Assembly (NCBI GenBank): GCA_963708245.1
Contig: OY970201.1
Span: 5,580,001 to 5,644,000, forward strand
DNA: 64,000 nt
From: CAVYXK01 sp963708245
GTDB lineage: Bacteria > Pseudomonadota > Alphaproteobacteria > Acetobacterales > Acetobacteraceae
Direction of reading: 5' to 3'
Positions 17,590 through 26,174 of the stretch are shown here, in pieces (the first letter of the stretch is position 1; each line of letters begins with the position of its first letter). A model generated the notes under the pieces. That model saw nothing but the letters and a program-made list of their open reading frames with translations, made no database searches and had not been told where the DNA came from. Made by a program: the position numbers and the translations under genes.

Positions 17590-18134
17590 CGGACTGTCTC
17601 CGCTGGAGGCGGAAAACTGACCCTTCCCTCTGCGAGAGCCGCGAGTGGCTGGCGGTCGAGATCGGCGCGCCCGGCGGCGACCAGCCGTGCCAAGGTAGCG
17701 GCGGAGCCAGGAGGCGGGCTGGCGCCGCGCCAGACATTGCGAGCTATTGCGGCTTCGAGCACTGCCTCGTTCCCGGTTGCCAGCGCCGTGGCATAGGCGA
17801 TCGAGCGGCCATGGAATCCATCCCACATCGCCTTGACCTTCTTGCCGACCGACAGGTCGCCCACTCCCATTTCGCGCAGGTTCACATCCATGTCGCTGAA
17901 CATGGCGTCGAACACCGCTTGGGCCAGGGCCGGTCCGGGCTCGGGCTGGGGCCGCAACCGCTCGATCAGCAGGAAGGCGAACAGCGCCAGCAGGTCGAAT
18001 CGGCCGTCCAGCGTATCCGGGACGCCGAGCACGGCATAGAAATAGGGTTGGCGCGCCGCGGCCACCGCGGCGCCATACAGCCGAAAGCCGGCGCGTTCGA
18101 AACGGCTCCTGCGCGATCCTGGCCAAAGTCTCAT
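17586..18134 (-). CDS. Ubiquinol-cytochrome c chaperone family protein (CBP3-like)
   Basis: 182 residues matching the CBP3/UQCC1 family: YGAAVAAARQPYFY near residues 20-33, then the FDLLALFAFLL helix and DMDVNLREMGVGD near 81-93. In mitochondria CBP3 assists cytochrome b biogenesis for the bc1 complex; alphaproteobacterial homologues sit in this same neighbourhood upstream of DUF177-rpmF. The start is the ATG at 18134; a longer open frame upstream overlaps bamE on the other strand and is rejected. Confidence 0.87.
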   Translation of the reverse strand: MRLWPGSRRSRFERAGFRLYGAAVAAARQPYFYAVLGVPDTLDGRFDLLALFAFLLIERLRPQPEPGPALAQAVFDAMFSDMDVNLREMGVGDLSVGKKVKAMWDGFHGRSIAYATALATGNEAVLEAAIARNVWRGASPPPGSAATLARLVAAGRADLDRQPLAALAEGRVSFPPPAETVR

Positions 18135-18269
18135 GGCCGCCGCCCGGTTGGGCCCCTTTGTTCTCAATGATTGACAGGCCGAAGCCCGTCGTGACACGCC
18201 ATACCCAGATAACGCGACGGCGGCCCCGGTCAAACGATCGCCGCCGCCCACCAAGCCGAGGAAACCAGC

Positions 18270-18773
18270 GTGACCCGCTCGAACACTTTTCCAGTCACCG
18301 CGCAACTCGCCGTGCTCGGCGGCGCCCTGCTGCTCGCCGCATGCAGCCTGTTCATTCCACCCACCGTGGTGCGGGGCAACAAGGTCGATGCCGATGAGCT
18401 GAAACAGCTCGTGCCGGGCAAGACCACCGAGGCGGACGCTACCTCGGTGCTGGGATCGCCTACCGCGAAAGGCAGTTTCGACCCGAATTCCTGGTTCTAT
18501 ATCAGCGAAATGACGCGCCCGGTCATCGGCGGCACGCAAGGCGTGGAGCAGCAGGCAGTTATCATGCTGACCTTCGACTCCCAGGGAGTGCTGCAGCACG
18601 TTGAAACACTCAACCAACGGGATGCGCTGTCGGTCCCGATCGTGTCGCGGACAACGCCGTCGCCGGGGACCGAAGCGAGCTTCCTGCAGCAGCTTCTGGG
18701 CAATGTCGGGCGGTTCAGCCCGGGGGCCGCGCCGGGCGTGGCGCCAAGTGGAGGGGCGCCGACGCCGCAATAG
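18270..18773 (+). CDS. bamE: Outer-membrane protein assembly factor BamE (SmpA/OmlA)
   Basis: 167-residue lipoprotein: a signal peptide ends in the lipobox LLAACS (Cys about residue 25), followed by the SmpA/OmlA fold with LVPGKTTEADATSVLGSP and SWFYIS. It is part of the BAM complex on the periplasmic side of the outer membrane. GTG start. It is divergent from the cbp3-DUF177-rpmF-plsX-fabH operon; the 135 bases between them (18135-18269) should carry both promoters. The proline/alanine-rich tail is variable. Confidence 0.9.
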   Translation: MTRSNTFPVTAQLAVLGGALLLAACSLFIPPTVVRGNKVDADELKQLVPGKTTEADATSVLGSPTAKGSFDPNSWFYISEMTRPVIGGTQGVEQQAVIMLTFDSQGVLQHVETLNQRDALSVPIVSRTTPSPGTEASFLQQLLGNVGRFSPGAAPGVAPSGGAPTPQ

Positions 18774-18801
18774 AATGCCGTCATTTGACGGGGCCTCGAG
18801 C

Positions 18802-18831
18802 CGCGTAGCAGTCGGGTTCCGGGGCTACGCG
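18802..18831 (+). terminator. Candidate hairpin downstream of bamE
   Basis: An 8-bp perfect stem, CGCGTAGC (18802-18809) with GCTACGCG (18824-18831) and a 14-base loop, lies 29 bases after the bamE stop. There is no strong U-tract, so intrinsic termination is only a possibility. Confidence 0.35.
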
Positions 18832-18949
18832 CCTTCTCCGACTTTACATGGCACGAAGCGGATGAAATCTTTTGTCTCATCCTTGCGGGTCATGCTGTCG
18901 CCGTACCGCCAAGCGAGCTAGGTCGCCTCGTCCAATGACCGCTTCGGGT

Positions 18950-19505
18950 GTGCGCCGTGAAAGGCGGCGCTTTCCAGTGGGTGCAAGGCCCACCCGGCAA
19001 CCGCTCCAGCCGGAAGCAACCGGAGCAGCCATGGAGGTGACGAAATGGCTGAAGCCTTCGGTCTAGCGGGTCACGAATTGGTGGCCCGCGCGAGTGTACA
19101 GGCCGCAACGCGAGTGAACGCCGAGCAAGCCTCGAAAAGGACGATGTGCAGGCCGACCTGACGACCCTTTCGGGGAAGGCTGACACGGCTGGGTGGGATG
19201 AGCGAAGAGTACGCCCAGCCGCTGCACCGGGGTCGTGGCGGCAGCATGTACACAAGGAAAGCGTACGCAACACGGGAAGCCCCAACGCGCGGTCAGGGAT
19301 GACCAGCCGGACGCCCGCGAGGGACAGGCCGGGCGCCGTGAGGTGGCGGAGAGGTTCGTAGTACCGCTGAAGCCGGGTAACGCTGGTGGAGGGAAGGGAC
19401 CTCAGTTCAAGACAGACGCAGGACGTAGTGAGGGACCTGGACACTCCGGGGTAGCCCGTCATCCAACCGGTCAAAACTTCTGTGCAGAGGTACTAGGTAG
19501 AAATT
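18950..19505 (+). mobile_element. Group II intron 5' fragment, reverse transcriptase missing
   Basis: The segment begins with the group II 5' boundary GTGCG and continues through characteristic domain I sequence: paired GGTGCAAGGCCCACC, a CGAAAAGGACGATG segment, and the GTACCGCTGAAGCCGGG block just upstream of where the intron-encoded protein normally starts. The sequence diverges after GCAGAGGTACTAGG at about 19500. No reverse-transcriptase/maturase frame and no domain V/VI follow before the ureohydrolase gene. It is therefore a 3'-truncated remnant that cannot splice. The 220 bases after it hold no recognisable gene. Confidence 0.72.
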
Positions 19506-19724
19506 AGACATGTGGTCAGGGTTTTGTAGCGACGGCTTGATGGACCCGCGGGATCGGGGTCCCAATCCTGATCGACCTTGCCGGAGCGCTGCGACGCTGC
19601 TTTCTTGACGGGTCGCCGTTTGTCGGTCTTCTCAAAGACGATCCCGTTCGGTGTCGGTCCTCCGCTCCGAAGGACGCCGGGTGGCGCCATCGATGAGTTG
19701 GAGTGCCACGCTGCCTGATTATGA

Positions 19725-20654
19725 TTGCGCATTTCGTGCGAACAGGGAGACGAACCAATTACCGAGACACCGACCTTCGCTACGGCACACGGATTTCTCG
19801 GGCGCGGCCGAGGTGACGGGGATGCGGACTTCGTTGTCGCCGGCATCCCGCTCGATATCGGCACCACCAACCGCGCCGGCGCGCGCTTCGGGCCGCAGGC
19901 GGTCCGCGGGGCCAGCCGCATGCTGGTGGACGGTGCGCACCCAGTGTCGTGGATCGATCCGACAAGCCTCTCCCTGTCGGACATCGGGGATTTTCGCATC
20001 GCACTCGGTGACATTCCGGCGAGCCTTGCCGCCATCGAGCATCAGGCGGCAGGGCTTTCGCACCTGATCGCGCTTGGAGGCGAGCACGGAATCACGCTGC
20101 CCCTACTGCGCGCGCAAGCGAAGCGGATGGGCGGGCCGGTAGGCCTGATTCATTTCGACGCGCACGTGGATACATGGCCCGATAATTTCGGGCAGCCCTA
20201 CGCGCATGGATCGGTATTCTTCCACGCAATTGAAGAAGGGATCGTCGATCCCAACCGTATGGTGCAGATCGGCATTCGCTCGCCGGTACAGCGCGAGGTC
20301 TGGGATTGGACTGTCGGGCGCGGCGTCACGATCCTGACTGCACAACAGATCCATGAAGCGGGTGCTTCCGATACCGCCGCCCACATTCACGCAGTCGTCG
20401 GGTCAGCGCCGGCCTATCTCAGCTTCGATATCGACGCGCTTGACCCCGCTTTCGCGCCAGGCACCGGGACGCCGGAGATCGGTGGGCTGGCCACCTGGCA
20501 GGCGCAGGCTATCCTGCGCCGGCTGGGTGGGGTGCGTTTCATCGGCATGGACGTGGTTGAGGTCGCACCGCCGTACGACGTTGCGGAGATCACAGCCTTG
20601 GCAGCGGCGACGATTGTTTGGGAGGACCTTTCGCTGGTAGGCGCCACGGGGTGA
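19725..20654 (+). CDS. Agmatinase/arginase family ureohydrolase
   Basis: About 300 residues with all Mn-binding motifs of the family: GGEHG (about 123-127), HFDAHVDTW and SFDIDALDPAFAPGTGTPE. Substrate could be agmatine, guanidinobutyrate or another guanidino compound; its position upstream of ornithine decarboxylase and homospermidine synthase supports a polyamine role. The start is unclear: TTG 19725 is the first conventional codon, but a GGGAGA ribosome-binding site precedes an in-frame ATT at 19758, after which the conserved protein appears to begin. The upstream 250 bases are intron and unassigned DNA. Confidence 0.88.
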   Translation: MRISCEQGDEPITETPTFATAHGFLGRGRGDGDADFVVAGIPLDIGTTNRAGARFGPQAVRGASRMLVDGAHPVSWIDPTSLSLSDIGDFRIALGDIPASLAAIEHQAAGLSHLIALGGEHGITLPLLRAQAKRMGGPVGLIHFDAHVDTWPDNFGQPYAHGSVFFHAIEEGIVDPNRMVQIGIRSPVQREVWDWTVGRGVTILTAQQIHEAGASDTAAHIHAVVGSAPAYLSFDIDALDPAFAPGTGTPEIGGLATWQAQAILRRLGGVRFIGMDVVEVAPPYDVAEITALAAATIVWEDLSLVGATG

Positions 20655-20831
20655 GGGCGCGTCATACCCTGGGATCAGGACTGAGCATCAATGAACGCAG
20701 GGGCAGAGCGAAGAAAAGGAGTGAATCCCCGGCCTTTGGTCCCTTACATTAAACGGCATTGACGCAATCGCACGTGCCGATGAGCCCGCAAGAGGGGCAC
20801 AGCAACGACGTAACGCGTCCTTTTGGGTCGA

Positions 20832-20960
20832 GCCGGCCAACCGTGGGCCGGCGTCCTTGAGGGAACCGGATATGTCCGCTGATCGCACAGGTGCGATGAG
20901 TCCACTCAGACATCGCTCGATCGCCTGAGCCGTAACCGGCGCGCTCTTTCGCGCCCGGTC
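20832..20960 (+). ncRNA. Structured leader of the ornithine decarboxylase mRNA (candidate speF-type element)
   Basis: The 392-base gap before the decarboxylase gene contains three strong hairpins in series: GCCGGCC/GGCCGGC (20832-20852), ATCGCAC/GTGCGAT (20882-20897) and ACCGGCGCG/CGCGCCCGGT (20935-20959). An 18-codon open frame runs through the middle one. Alphaproteobacterial speF (ornithine decarboxylase) genes are known to carry a conserved 5' RNA motif; the placement fits, but I could not match its consensus from memory. A covariance search would decide. Confidence 0.45.
20872..20928 (+). CDS. Candidate leader peptide (uORF) of ornithine decarboxylase
   Basis: ATG 20872 with GAGGG 9 bases upstream opens an 18-residue frame ending at TGA 20926-20928. 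Translation through it would melt the 20882-20897 hairpin. Enterobacterial speF is controlled by an ornithine-sensing arrest peptide (SpeFL) in the same position; this peptide (with PLRHRSIA near its end) shows no clear similarity to it. Translation is inferred, not shown. Confidence 0.35.
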   Translation: MSADRTGAMSPLRHRSIA

Positions 20961-21046
20961 ATGGTCTCCTCCGCCACGCACTTCGTTGGCCGTGATCCGG
21001 CCGTCGGGTGCGTGCCTGCATGCCGTCACGCTGCAAGGTTCGCCCG

Positions 21047-22297
21047 ATGCCCCAATTTCGTTCCCGCGCCGCCGTTTCGCCCGTCCGCCGTAGCTTAGAC
21101 CGGGCACAGAATGTTCCGCACACGGTTGACGAGATCGTCACCGCCGAGCGGCCGTATGAGCCCCTGCACTGCCTACGCCCGGCCGTGATCACCGCGAATG
21201 CGCGCACGTTCCGCCGCGCCTTTCCAGGCGAGGTGCTTTACGCGGTAAAGTGTAACCCGGATCCGGCGGTGTTGCGCGCTGTTTGGGCGGGCGGGGTGCG
21301 CCATTTCGACTGCGCCTCTGCTGCCGAGATCGCGCTGGTGCGCACCATGTTCCCCGGCGCGGCGATCCACTTCATGCACCCGGTGAAGTCCCGACCCGCA
21401 ATCCGCGAGGCGTGGCAGCGTCATGGCGTAGGCGACTTCGTGCTCGATACCGCCGATGAGCTTGACAAGATCCTCTGTGAAACCGGCGGCGGCATAGAGT
21501 TGGGCCTGTTCGTGCGGTTGGCTATGCCCAAGGGCAGCGCAATGTACGATCTGTCCGGCAAATTTGGCGCGTCGGTCGAAGACACCGCGGCCCTGCTGCG
21601 TGCTGCGCGACCGCACGCTGCGCGCCTTGGTGTGCACTTCCATGTCGGTTCGCAGTGCGTGGAGCCCGAGTCCTATGCGCGTGCGTTCACGCGGGTGGGC
21701 GAAGCGATCCGCCGTGCAGATGTCGCAGTGGAAATCATCGATGTCGGCGGCGGCTTTCCGGTGAGGTATCCAGACATGACGCCGCCGCCGCTTCGTGCCT
21801 TCGTGGCGGAGATTGAGGCGGGGTTTGGTGCCCTGCGCTTGCCGGAGGGAACACAGCTCTGGGCCGAGCCGGGTCGGGCGTTGGTGGCGAGCGGCGGGTC
21901 CGTGGTAGTGCAGGTGCAGCTTCGCCGCAGCGATGCGCTTTATGTCAACGACGGGGTTTATGGCAGTCTTTCGGATGCAGGTGCCCCCGGCTTTCGTTTT
22001 CCGGTGCGGCTGATCCGCCCGGAAGGATGTGGCTCGGGGTCGGCTGCGGAGCGCGGGTTCGAACTGTTCGGACCGACCTGTGACAGCGCTGACTGCATGC
22101 GTGGGCCGTTCCTGTTGCCTGAAGACGTTCGCGAGGGCGACTGGATCGAGATTGGCCAGCTCGGCGCGTACGGCTCAGCTCTGCGGACTGCGTTCAACGG
22201 TTTCGACCGTGCGCAGCTCGTCGAGGTGAGCGACCCGCCATTGCTCGAGACGCCCGGCCACGTGCCGGAGCCTGCGCACCTCGCGCAGGCCGCTTAG
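21047..22297 (+). CDS. Ornithine (or lysine/ornithine) decarboxylase, PLP fold type III
   Basis: 416 residues of the eukaryotic-type Orn/DAP/Arg decarboxylase family 2. The PLP lysine lies in LYAVKCNPDP, the histidine/serine binding region in GVHFHVGSQC, the phosphate-binding glycines in VGGGFPVRY, and the substrate-binding GPTCDSADC with its catalytic Cys-Asp near residue 345. The product would be putrescine. ATG 21047 is preceded by AAGG. It feeds the homospermidine synthase encoded 98 bases downstream. Confidence 0.92.
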   Translation: MPQFRSRAAVSPVRRSLDRAQNVPHTVDEIVTAERPYEPLHCLRPAVITANARTFRRAFPGEVLYAVKCNPDPAVLRAVWAGGVRHFDCASAAEIALVRTMFPGAAIHFMHPVKSRPAIREAWQRHGVGDFVLDTADELDKILCETGGGIELGLFVRLAMPKGSAMYDLSGKFGASVEDTAALLRAARPHAARLGVHFHVGSQCVEPESYARAFTRVGEAIRRADVAVEIIDVGGGFPVRYPDMTPPPLRAFVAEIEAGFGALRLPEGTQLWAEPGRALVASGGSVVVQVQLRRSDALYVNDGVYGSLSDAGAPGFRFPVRLIRPEGCGSGSAAERGFELFGPTCDSADCMRGPFLLPEDVREGDWIEIGQLGAYGSALRTAFNGFDRAQLVEVSDPPLLETPGHVPEPAHLAQAA

Positions 22298-22395
22298 CCG
22301 ACTTCGCAGCACCTCCGTGACTGAGCGACCCCACCGGCCCAGGCCCAGTGGGGCGTCCGGCGATGCCGTCGCCCAGCTTTGAAGGAATGGAACAG

Positions 22396-23802
22396 ATGAA
22401 GCATTTCGTTTTCTCCGGCCGGCTGGTGATGCTCGGCTTCGGCAGCATCGGTCAGGGCGTTCTTCCGTTGATTCTGCGGCGTATCGACATGCCCACGGAG
22501 CGTATTACCATTATCAGTGCTGCTGAGAACGGCACCGACATCGCAACCGAGTATGGCGTGCGGTTCGTCCACCAGGCGCTCACCCGGGACAACTACAAGG
22601 ACGTGCTGACGCCGCTGCTTGGGGTCGGCGATTTTCTGCTGAACCTGTCGGTGGACGTGTCCTCCGTCGCGCTGATCGCGTTAACGCGCGAGGTGGGGGC
22701 ACTTTATCTCGACACATGCATCGAGCCTTGGGCGGGCGGCTACACCGACCTTTCGCTGAGCCCGTCGCAGCGCTCAAACTATGCGCTGCGCGAGAGCGCG
22801 CTCGCTCTGCGCCGCGGCGTGGGGGGTGGGCCGACGGCGGTGCTGACCCACGGCGCGAACCCGGGCCTTGTCTCGCACTTCGTGAAGGAGGCGCTCCTGA
22901 CGATTGCTCGAGACACGGGGGCAGGGACATCCGCGCCGAGTACGCGCGAGGGGTGGGCGGCGCTCGCTGAAGGGCTCGGTGTCAAGACGATCCATATCGC
23001 AGAGCGCGACACGCAGACCGCGGACATCGCTAAACGTCGTGGAGAGTTCGTCAACACATGGTCGGTGGACGGCTGCGTCGGCGAGGGCTGCCAACCGGCA
23101 GAGCTTGGCTGGGGCACGCACGAGAAAGGCTTGCCGCCGGACGGGCGCCGGCATGAATTCGGCTGCGATTCGGCAATCTATCTGATGCGGCCGGGTGCCT
23201 CGACGCGCGTGCGGAGCTGGACCCCGCAGGAAGGGTCGTTCCACGGTTTCCTGATCACGCACAACGAATCGATCTCGATTGCCGACTACTACACTGTGCG
23301 GGACGGTGCGGCGGTTCGTTATCGGCCGACGGTGCACTATGCTTACCACCCCTGCGACGACGCGGTGCTGTCGCTGCACGAGCTGGCCGGCAAGAACTGG
23401 GCGTTGCAGTCCTCAAAGCGGCTGATGATGAACGAGATCGCGCACGGGATGGACGAGCTCGGTGTTCTGCTCATGGGCCACGCGAAGGGCGCCTATTGGT
23501 ACGGATCGCGACTGACCATCGAGGAGGCGCGCCGACTCGCGCCACGCAACAACGCCACGAGCCTGCAGGTCGCGGCGGCAGTCCTGGGGGGAATGATCTG
23601 GGCGATGGAGAACCCGCGTGCCGGCATCCTCGAGGCCGATGAGATCGGGCATGCGCGAGTGCTGGAGATCGCCCGCCCTTATCTTGGCGAGCTTGGCGGC
23701 GTGTACTCGGACTGGACACCGCTGCGGGGCCGTGGCGTGCTGTTCCCGGAGGAGGTCGATGCGGACTGTCCCTGGCAGTTCCGGAACTTCCGGGTGGGGT
23801 AA
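22396..23802 (+). CDS. hss: Homospermidine synthase
   Basis: 468 residues. NAD-dependent enzyme joining two putrescines (or putrescine and spermidine) to sym-homospermidine, the main triamine of many alphaproteobacteria. Visible: N-terminal Rossmann motif VMLGFGSIGQGVLP, the DTCIEPWAGGY segment, THGANPGLVSHFVK and the C-terminal LGELGGVYSDWTPL. ATG 22396 has AAGGA upstream; an ATG at 22387 is less well placed. It is probably co-transcribed with the decarboxylase gene. The 190 bases downstream hold no gene. Confidence 0.95.
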   Translation: MKHFVFSGRLVMLGFGSIGQGVLPLILRRIDMPTERITIISAAENGTDIATEYGVRFVHQALTRDNYKDVLTPLLGVGDFLLNLSVDVSSVALIALTREVGALYLDTCIEPWAGGYTDLSLSPSQRSNYALRESALALRRGVGGGPTAVLTHGANPGLVSHFVKEALLTIARDTGAGTSAPSTREGWAALAEGLGVKTIHIAERDTQTADIAKRRGEFVNTWSVDGCVGEGCQPAELGWGTHEKGLPPDGRRHEFGCDSAIYLMRPGASTRVRSWTPQEGSFHGFLITHNESISIADYYTVRDGAAVRYRPTVHYAYHPCDDAVLSLHELAGKNWALQSSKRLMMNEIAHGMDELGVLLMGHAKGAYWYGSRLTIEEARRLAPRNNATSLQVAAAVLGGMIWAMENPRAGILEADEIGHARVLEIARPYLGELGGVYSDWTPLRGRGVLFPEEVDADCPWQFRNFRVG

Positions 23803-23994
23803 GACCAAGCCCGGATTTGCGCGCGATCCTGGAGTGACGCGGCGGCACGCCTTCGTCCTTGCCGCCAGATGAACTAACGCCAGGGCGACGCCTGCCCAAT
23901 CCTTCGTTGAACGTCTCATGGGGGTCATCCGCGGGGGCGGTTGAGCTGGCAAGTGCATTCTTATAGCAAGGGGACAGAGGAAACGGAGGGTCGC

Positions 23995-25182
23995 ATGGGT
24001 ACGGTCAACGCCAGCTTTGCTGCTCCGCGCCAGATGTTGGTCGGCGGTGGGGCGGTTGCTCGGATCGCGGAGCTGCTAGGCACGTTCGGCCTGTCGCGCC
24101 CGCTGGTCGTCAGCGACCCGGTAATGGTCGGCACCGGGCTGATCTCCCGCGTGCTGGAGCCTCTGGAGCGTGCCGGTATCCAGGCGGCGGTGTTCAGCGA
24201 TACCGTCTCCGATCCGACAGATACGGTGATCGAGGCCGGGGTCGCCGAATTCCGCCGTTCCGGCGTCGATTGTCTGATCGGCTTCGGCGGCGGCTCGCCG
24301 ATCGACACTGCCAAGGCGATCGCGATTCTGGCAGCGGGTGGTGGCAAGATGCGCGACTACAAAGTGCCGGTGCAAGCCGATCGCGGTGCGGCGCCGGTCA
24401 TCGCGGTTCCCACTACCGCTGGTACCGGCAGTGAGTGCACGCGCTTCACTGTCATCACCGATACCGAGCGCGGGGAGAAAATGCTGATCGCCGGGCTGGG
24501 CGCATTGCCGCTGGCCGCGATCGTCGATTACGAACTGACCTTCACCGTGCCACCGCGCACCACCGCGGACACCGGCATCGACAGCCTGACGCACGCGCTG
24601 GAGGCCTATGTGTCGAAGCGCGCCAACCCGTTCTCAGACGCGCTGGCGCTGTCCGCCATGAGCCTGATCGGGCAGACCGTCCGCACAGCGTATAACGAGC
24701 CACGCAACGCCGGCGCGCGCGAGGCAATGATGCTCGGTGCCACGCAGGCGGGGCTTGCGTTTTCGAACGCATCGGTGGCGTTGGTGCACGGGATGTCGCG
24801 TCCGATCGGCGCGCATTTCCATGTGCCGCACGGGCTTTCCAACGCGATGCTGCTGCCGGCGGTGACACGGTTCTCGGTGGGTGCCGCCGAGTCCCGTTAC
24901 GCCGACGCTGCACGGCGCGTTGGATTTGCCGAGCCTGCGGACAGTGATGCTGCCGCCGCCGCGAAACTGGTCGCCGGTCTTGAGCGAGTCAACAACGAGC
25001 TGGCGGTGCCGAGCCCAGCGGCCTACGGGATCGACGATGCGGCTTGGCACGACAAGCTTGAGCTGATGGCCGACCAGGCGCTCGCCTCCGGCAGCCCGGC
25101 CAACAACCCGCGCGTGCCAACCAAGGAAGAGATTGTGGCGCTCTACCGCGAAGTCTGGACCGGCGCTCCGCTGAACGCATAG
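23995..25182 (+). CDS. Iron-containing alcohol dehydrogenase
   Basis: 395 residues, group III metal-dependent ADH. NAD-binding GFGGGSPIDTAKA (about 96-108), TTAGTGSECT, the metal-ligand aspartate/histidine region DTGIDSLTHALEAYVS, and the later HGMSRPIGAHFHVPHG are intact. GGAGG lies 5 bases before ATG 23995. It is followed by an aldolase gene and a solute-binding protein gene on the same strand, suggesting uptake and cleavage of a hydroxy-acid or polyol, with the ADH handling an aldehyde or alcohol product. Substrate is unknown. Confidence 0.92.
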   Translation: MGTVNASFAAPRQMLVGGGAVARIAELLGTFGLSRPLVVSDPVMVGTGLISRVLEPLERAGIQAAVFSDTVSDPTDTVIEAGVAEFRRSGVDCLIGFGGGSPIDTAKAIAILAAGGGKMRDYKVPVQADRGAAPVIAVPTTAGTGSECTRFTVITDTERGEKMLIAGLGALPLAAIVDYELTFTVPPRTTADTGIDSLTHALEAYVSKRANPFSDALALSAMSLIGQTVRTAYNEPRNAGAREAMMLGATQAGLAFSNASVALVHGMSRPIGAHFHVPHGLSNAMLLPAVTRFSVGAAESRYADAARRVGFAEPADSDAAAAAKLVAGLERVNNELAVPSPAAYGIDDAAWHDKLELMADQALASGSPANNPRVPTKEEIVALYREVWTGAPLNA

Positions 25183-25272
25183 CGTGGGCCTGCCTGACTT
25201 GTAGCGCTGCCGGCCTTGTCGAATTCGATATCTGCCGCCTTTGGGAGTGCTGGACGTTCAAGGAGCAAATCA

Positions 25273-26073
25273 ATGCGAAAGAACCGCCTTCGCGAACTTA
25301 TCGATGCGGGACAACCGACACTCGGGACGCATCTGCTGTCAACATGGCCGACACTGGTGGAACTCGTAGGTCATACCGGGCTTTATGACTATATCGAATT
25401 CACCGCCGAATATGCGCCGTTCGATCTGCACGAGCTTGATAATCTTGGCCGAGCGCTTGAGCTTGTGAACCTCGCCGGGGTGATGAAAATCGAGCAGACG
25501 CAGTGGACGCATCAGGCGATGCGCGCGATCGGCTCCGGATTTCAGGGAGTGCTGTTTGCTGACGTTCGCACGGTCGCTGATGCGATTGCCTGCGTGCGGG
25601 CGGTGCGTGCAGAAGCACCGGGATCGGGCGGCTTGCTTGGGGTTGGGATGCGTCGCGATGTAGGGGTGGTACGCGAAGGCGGAACTCCCGCGTACGTCAA
25701 GGCGCTCGACGAGGCAATTGTCTCGATAATGGTCGAGAAGCGGGAATGCGTGGAGGATATCGACGCTATTCTTTCAACGAAGGGCATCGATATGGTGCAG
25801 TTCGGGCCTGCGGATTACGCTATGAGTATCGGACTCGCCGGCCAGTGGACGCACCCAGACGTGCTGAAAGCGGAGCGAATCACGATTGAGACCGCATTCA
25901 AGAAAGGCATCCATCCGCGCGTGGAGATTGAGCAGCCCTCGGAGGCCGCACGCTATCTGGAGATGGGCGTGAAGCACTTCTGTATGGGCTGGGACGTCGG
26001 CATCCTGCATGGGTGGTGGCGCGAGAATGGCGAGCAGATGCGCCGGGGTCTTGGAGGCGATCGTTCTCGATAG
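25273..26073 (+). CDS. HpcH/HpaI-type 2-keto-3-deoxy aldolase family protein
   Basis: 266 residues, class II metal-dependent aldolase of the HpcH/HpaI/citrate-lyase family, which cleaves 2-keto-hydroxy acids to pyruvate and an aldehyde. Visible: TLGTHLLSTWPT at the N-terminus, the catalytic-region MRRDVG, VEDIDAILS, and the metal-site helix VQFGPADYAMSIG. AAGGAG is well placed before ATG 25273. An aldehyde released here could be a substrate of the iron ADH encoded just upstream. Confidence 0.88.
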   Translation: MRKNRLRELIDAGQPTLGTHLLSTWPTLVELVGHTGLYDYIEFTAEYAPFDLHELDNLGRALELVNLAGVMKIEQTQWTHQAMRAIGSGFQGVLFADVRTVADAIACVRAVRAEAPGSGGLLGVGMRRDVGVVREGGTPAYVKALDEAIVSIMVEKRECVEDIDAILSTKGIDMVQFGPADYAMSIGLAGQWTHPDVLKAERITIETAFKKGIHPRVEIEQPSEAARYLEMGVKHFCMGWDVGILHGWWRENGEQMRRGLGGDRSR

Positions 26074-26174
26074 GCTGCGGCGTGGGTCGACGTTGTGATA
26101 GCGCAGCTCGGGCGTTGACCTCTGGGGGTCTCAGGTTCCAGATGGGGACTGCGCCATTACAACGGGGGAAGAAG

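Noticed and set aside
18135..18770. N-terminal extension of the CBP3-like gene across bamE
   Set aside because: The extension is antisense to bamE, whose lipobox and fold are clear; the ATG at 18134 fits the family.
19506..19724. Minus-strand open frame between the intron remnant and the ureohydrolase
   Set aside because: The frame ends with a Lys/Asp-rich segment that could be a transposase tail, but no family could be named and it overlaps the ureohydrolase; left unassigned.
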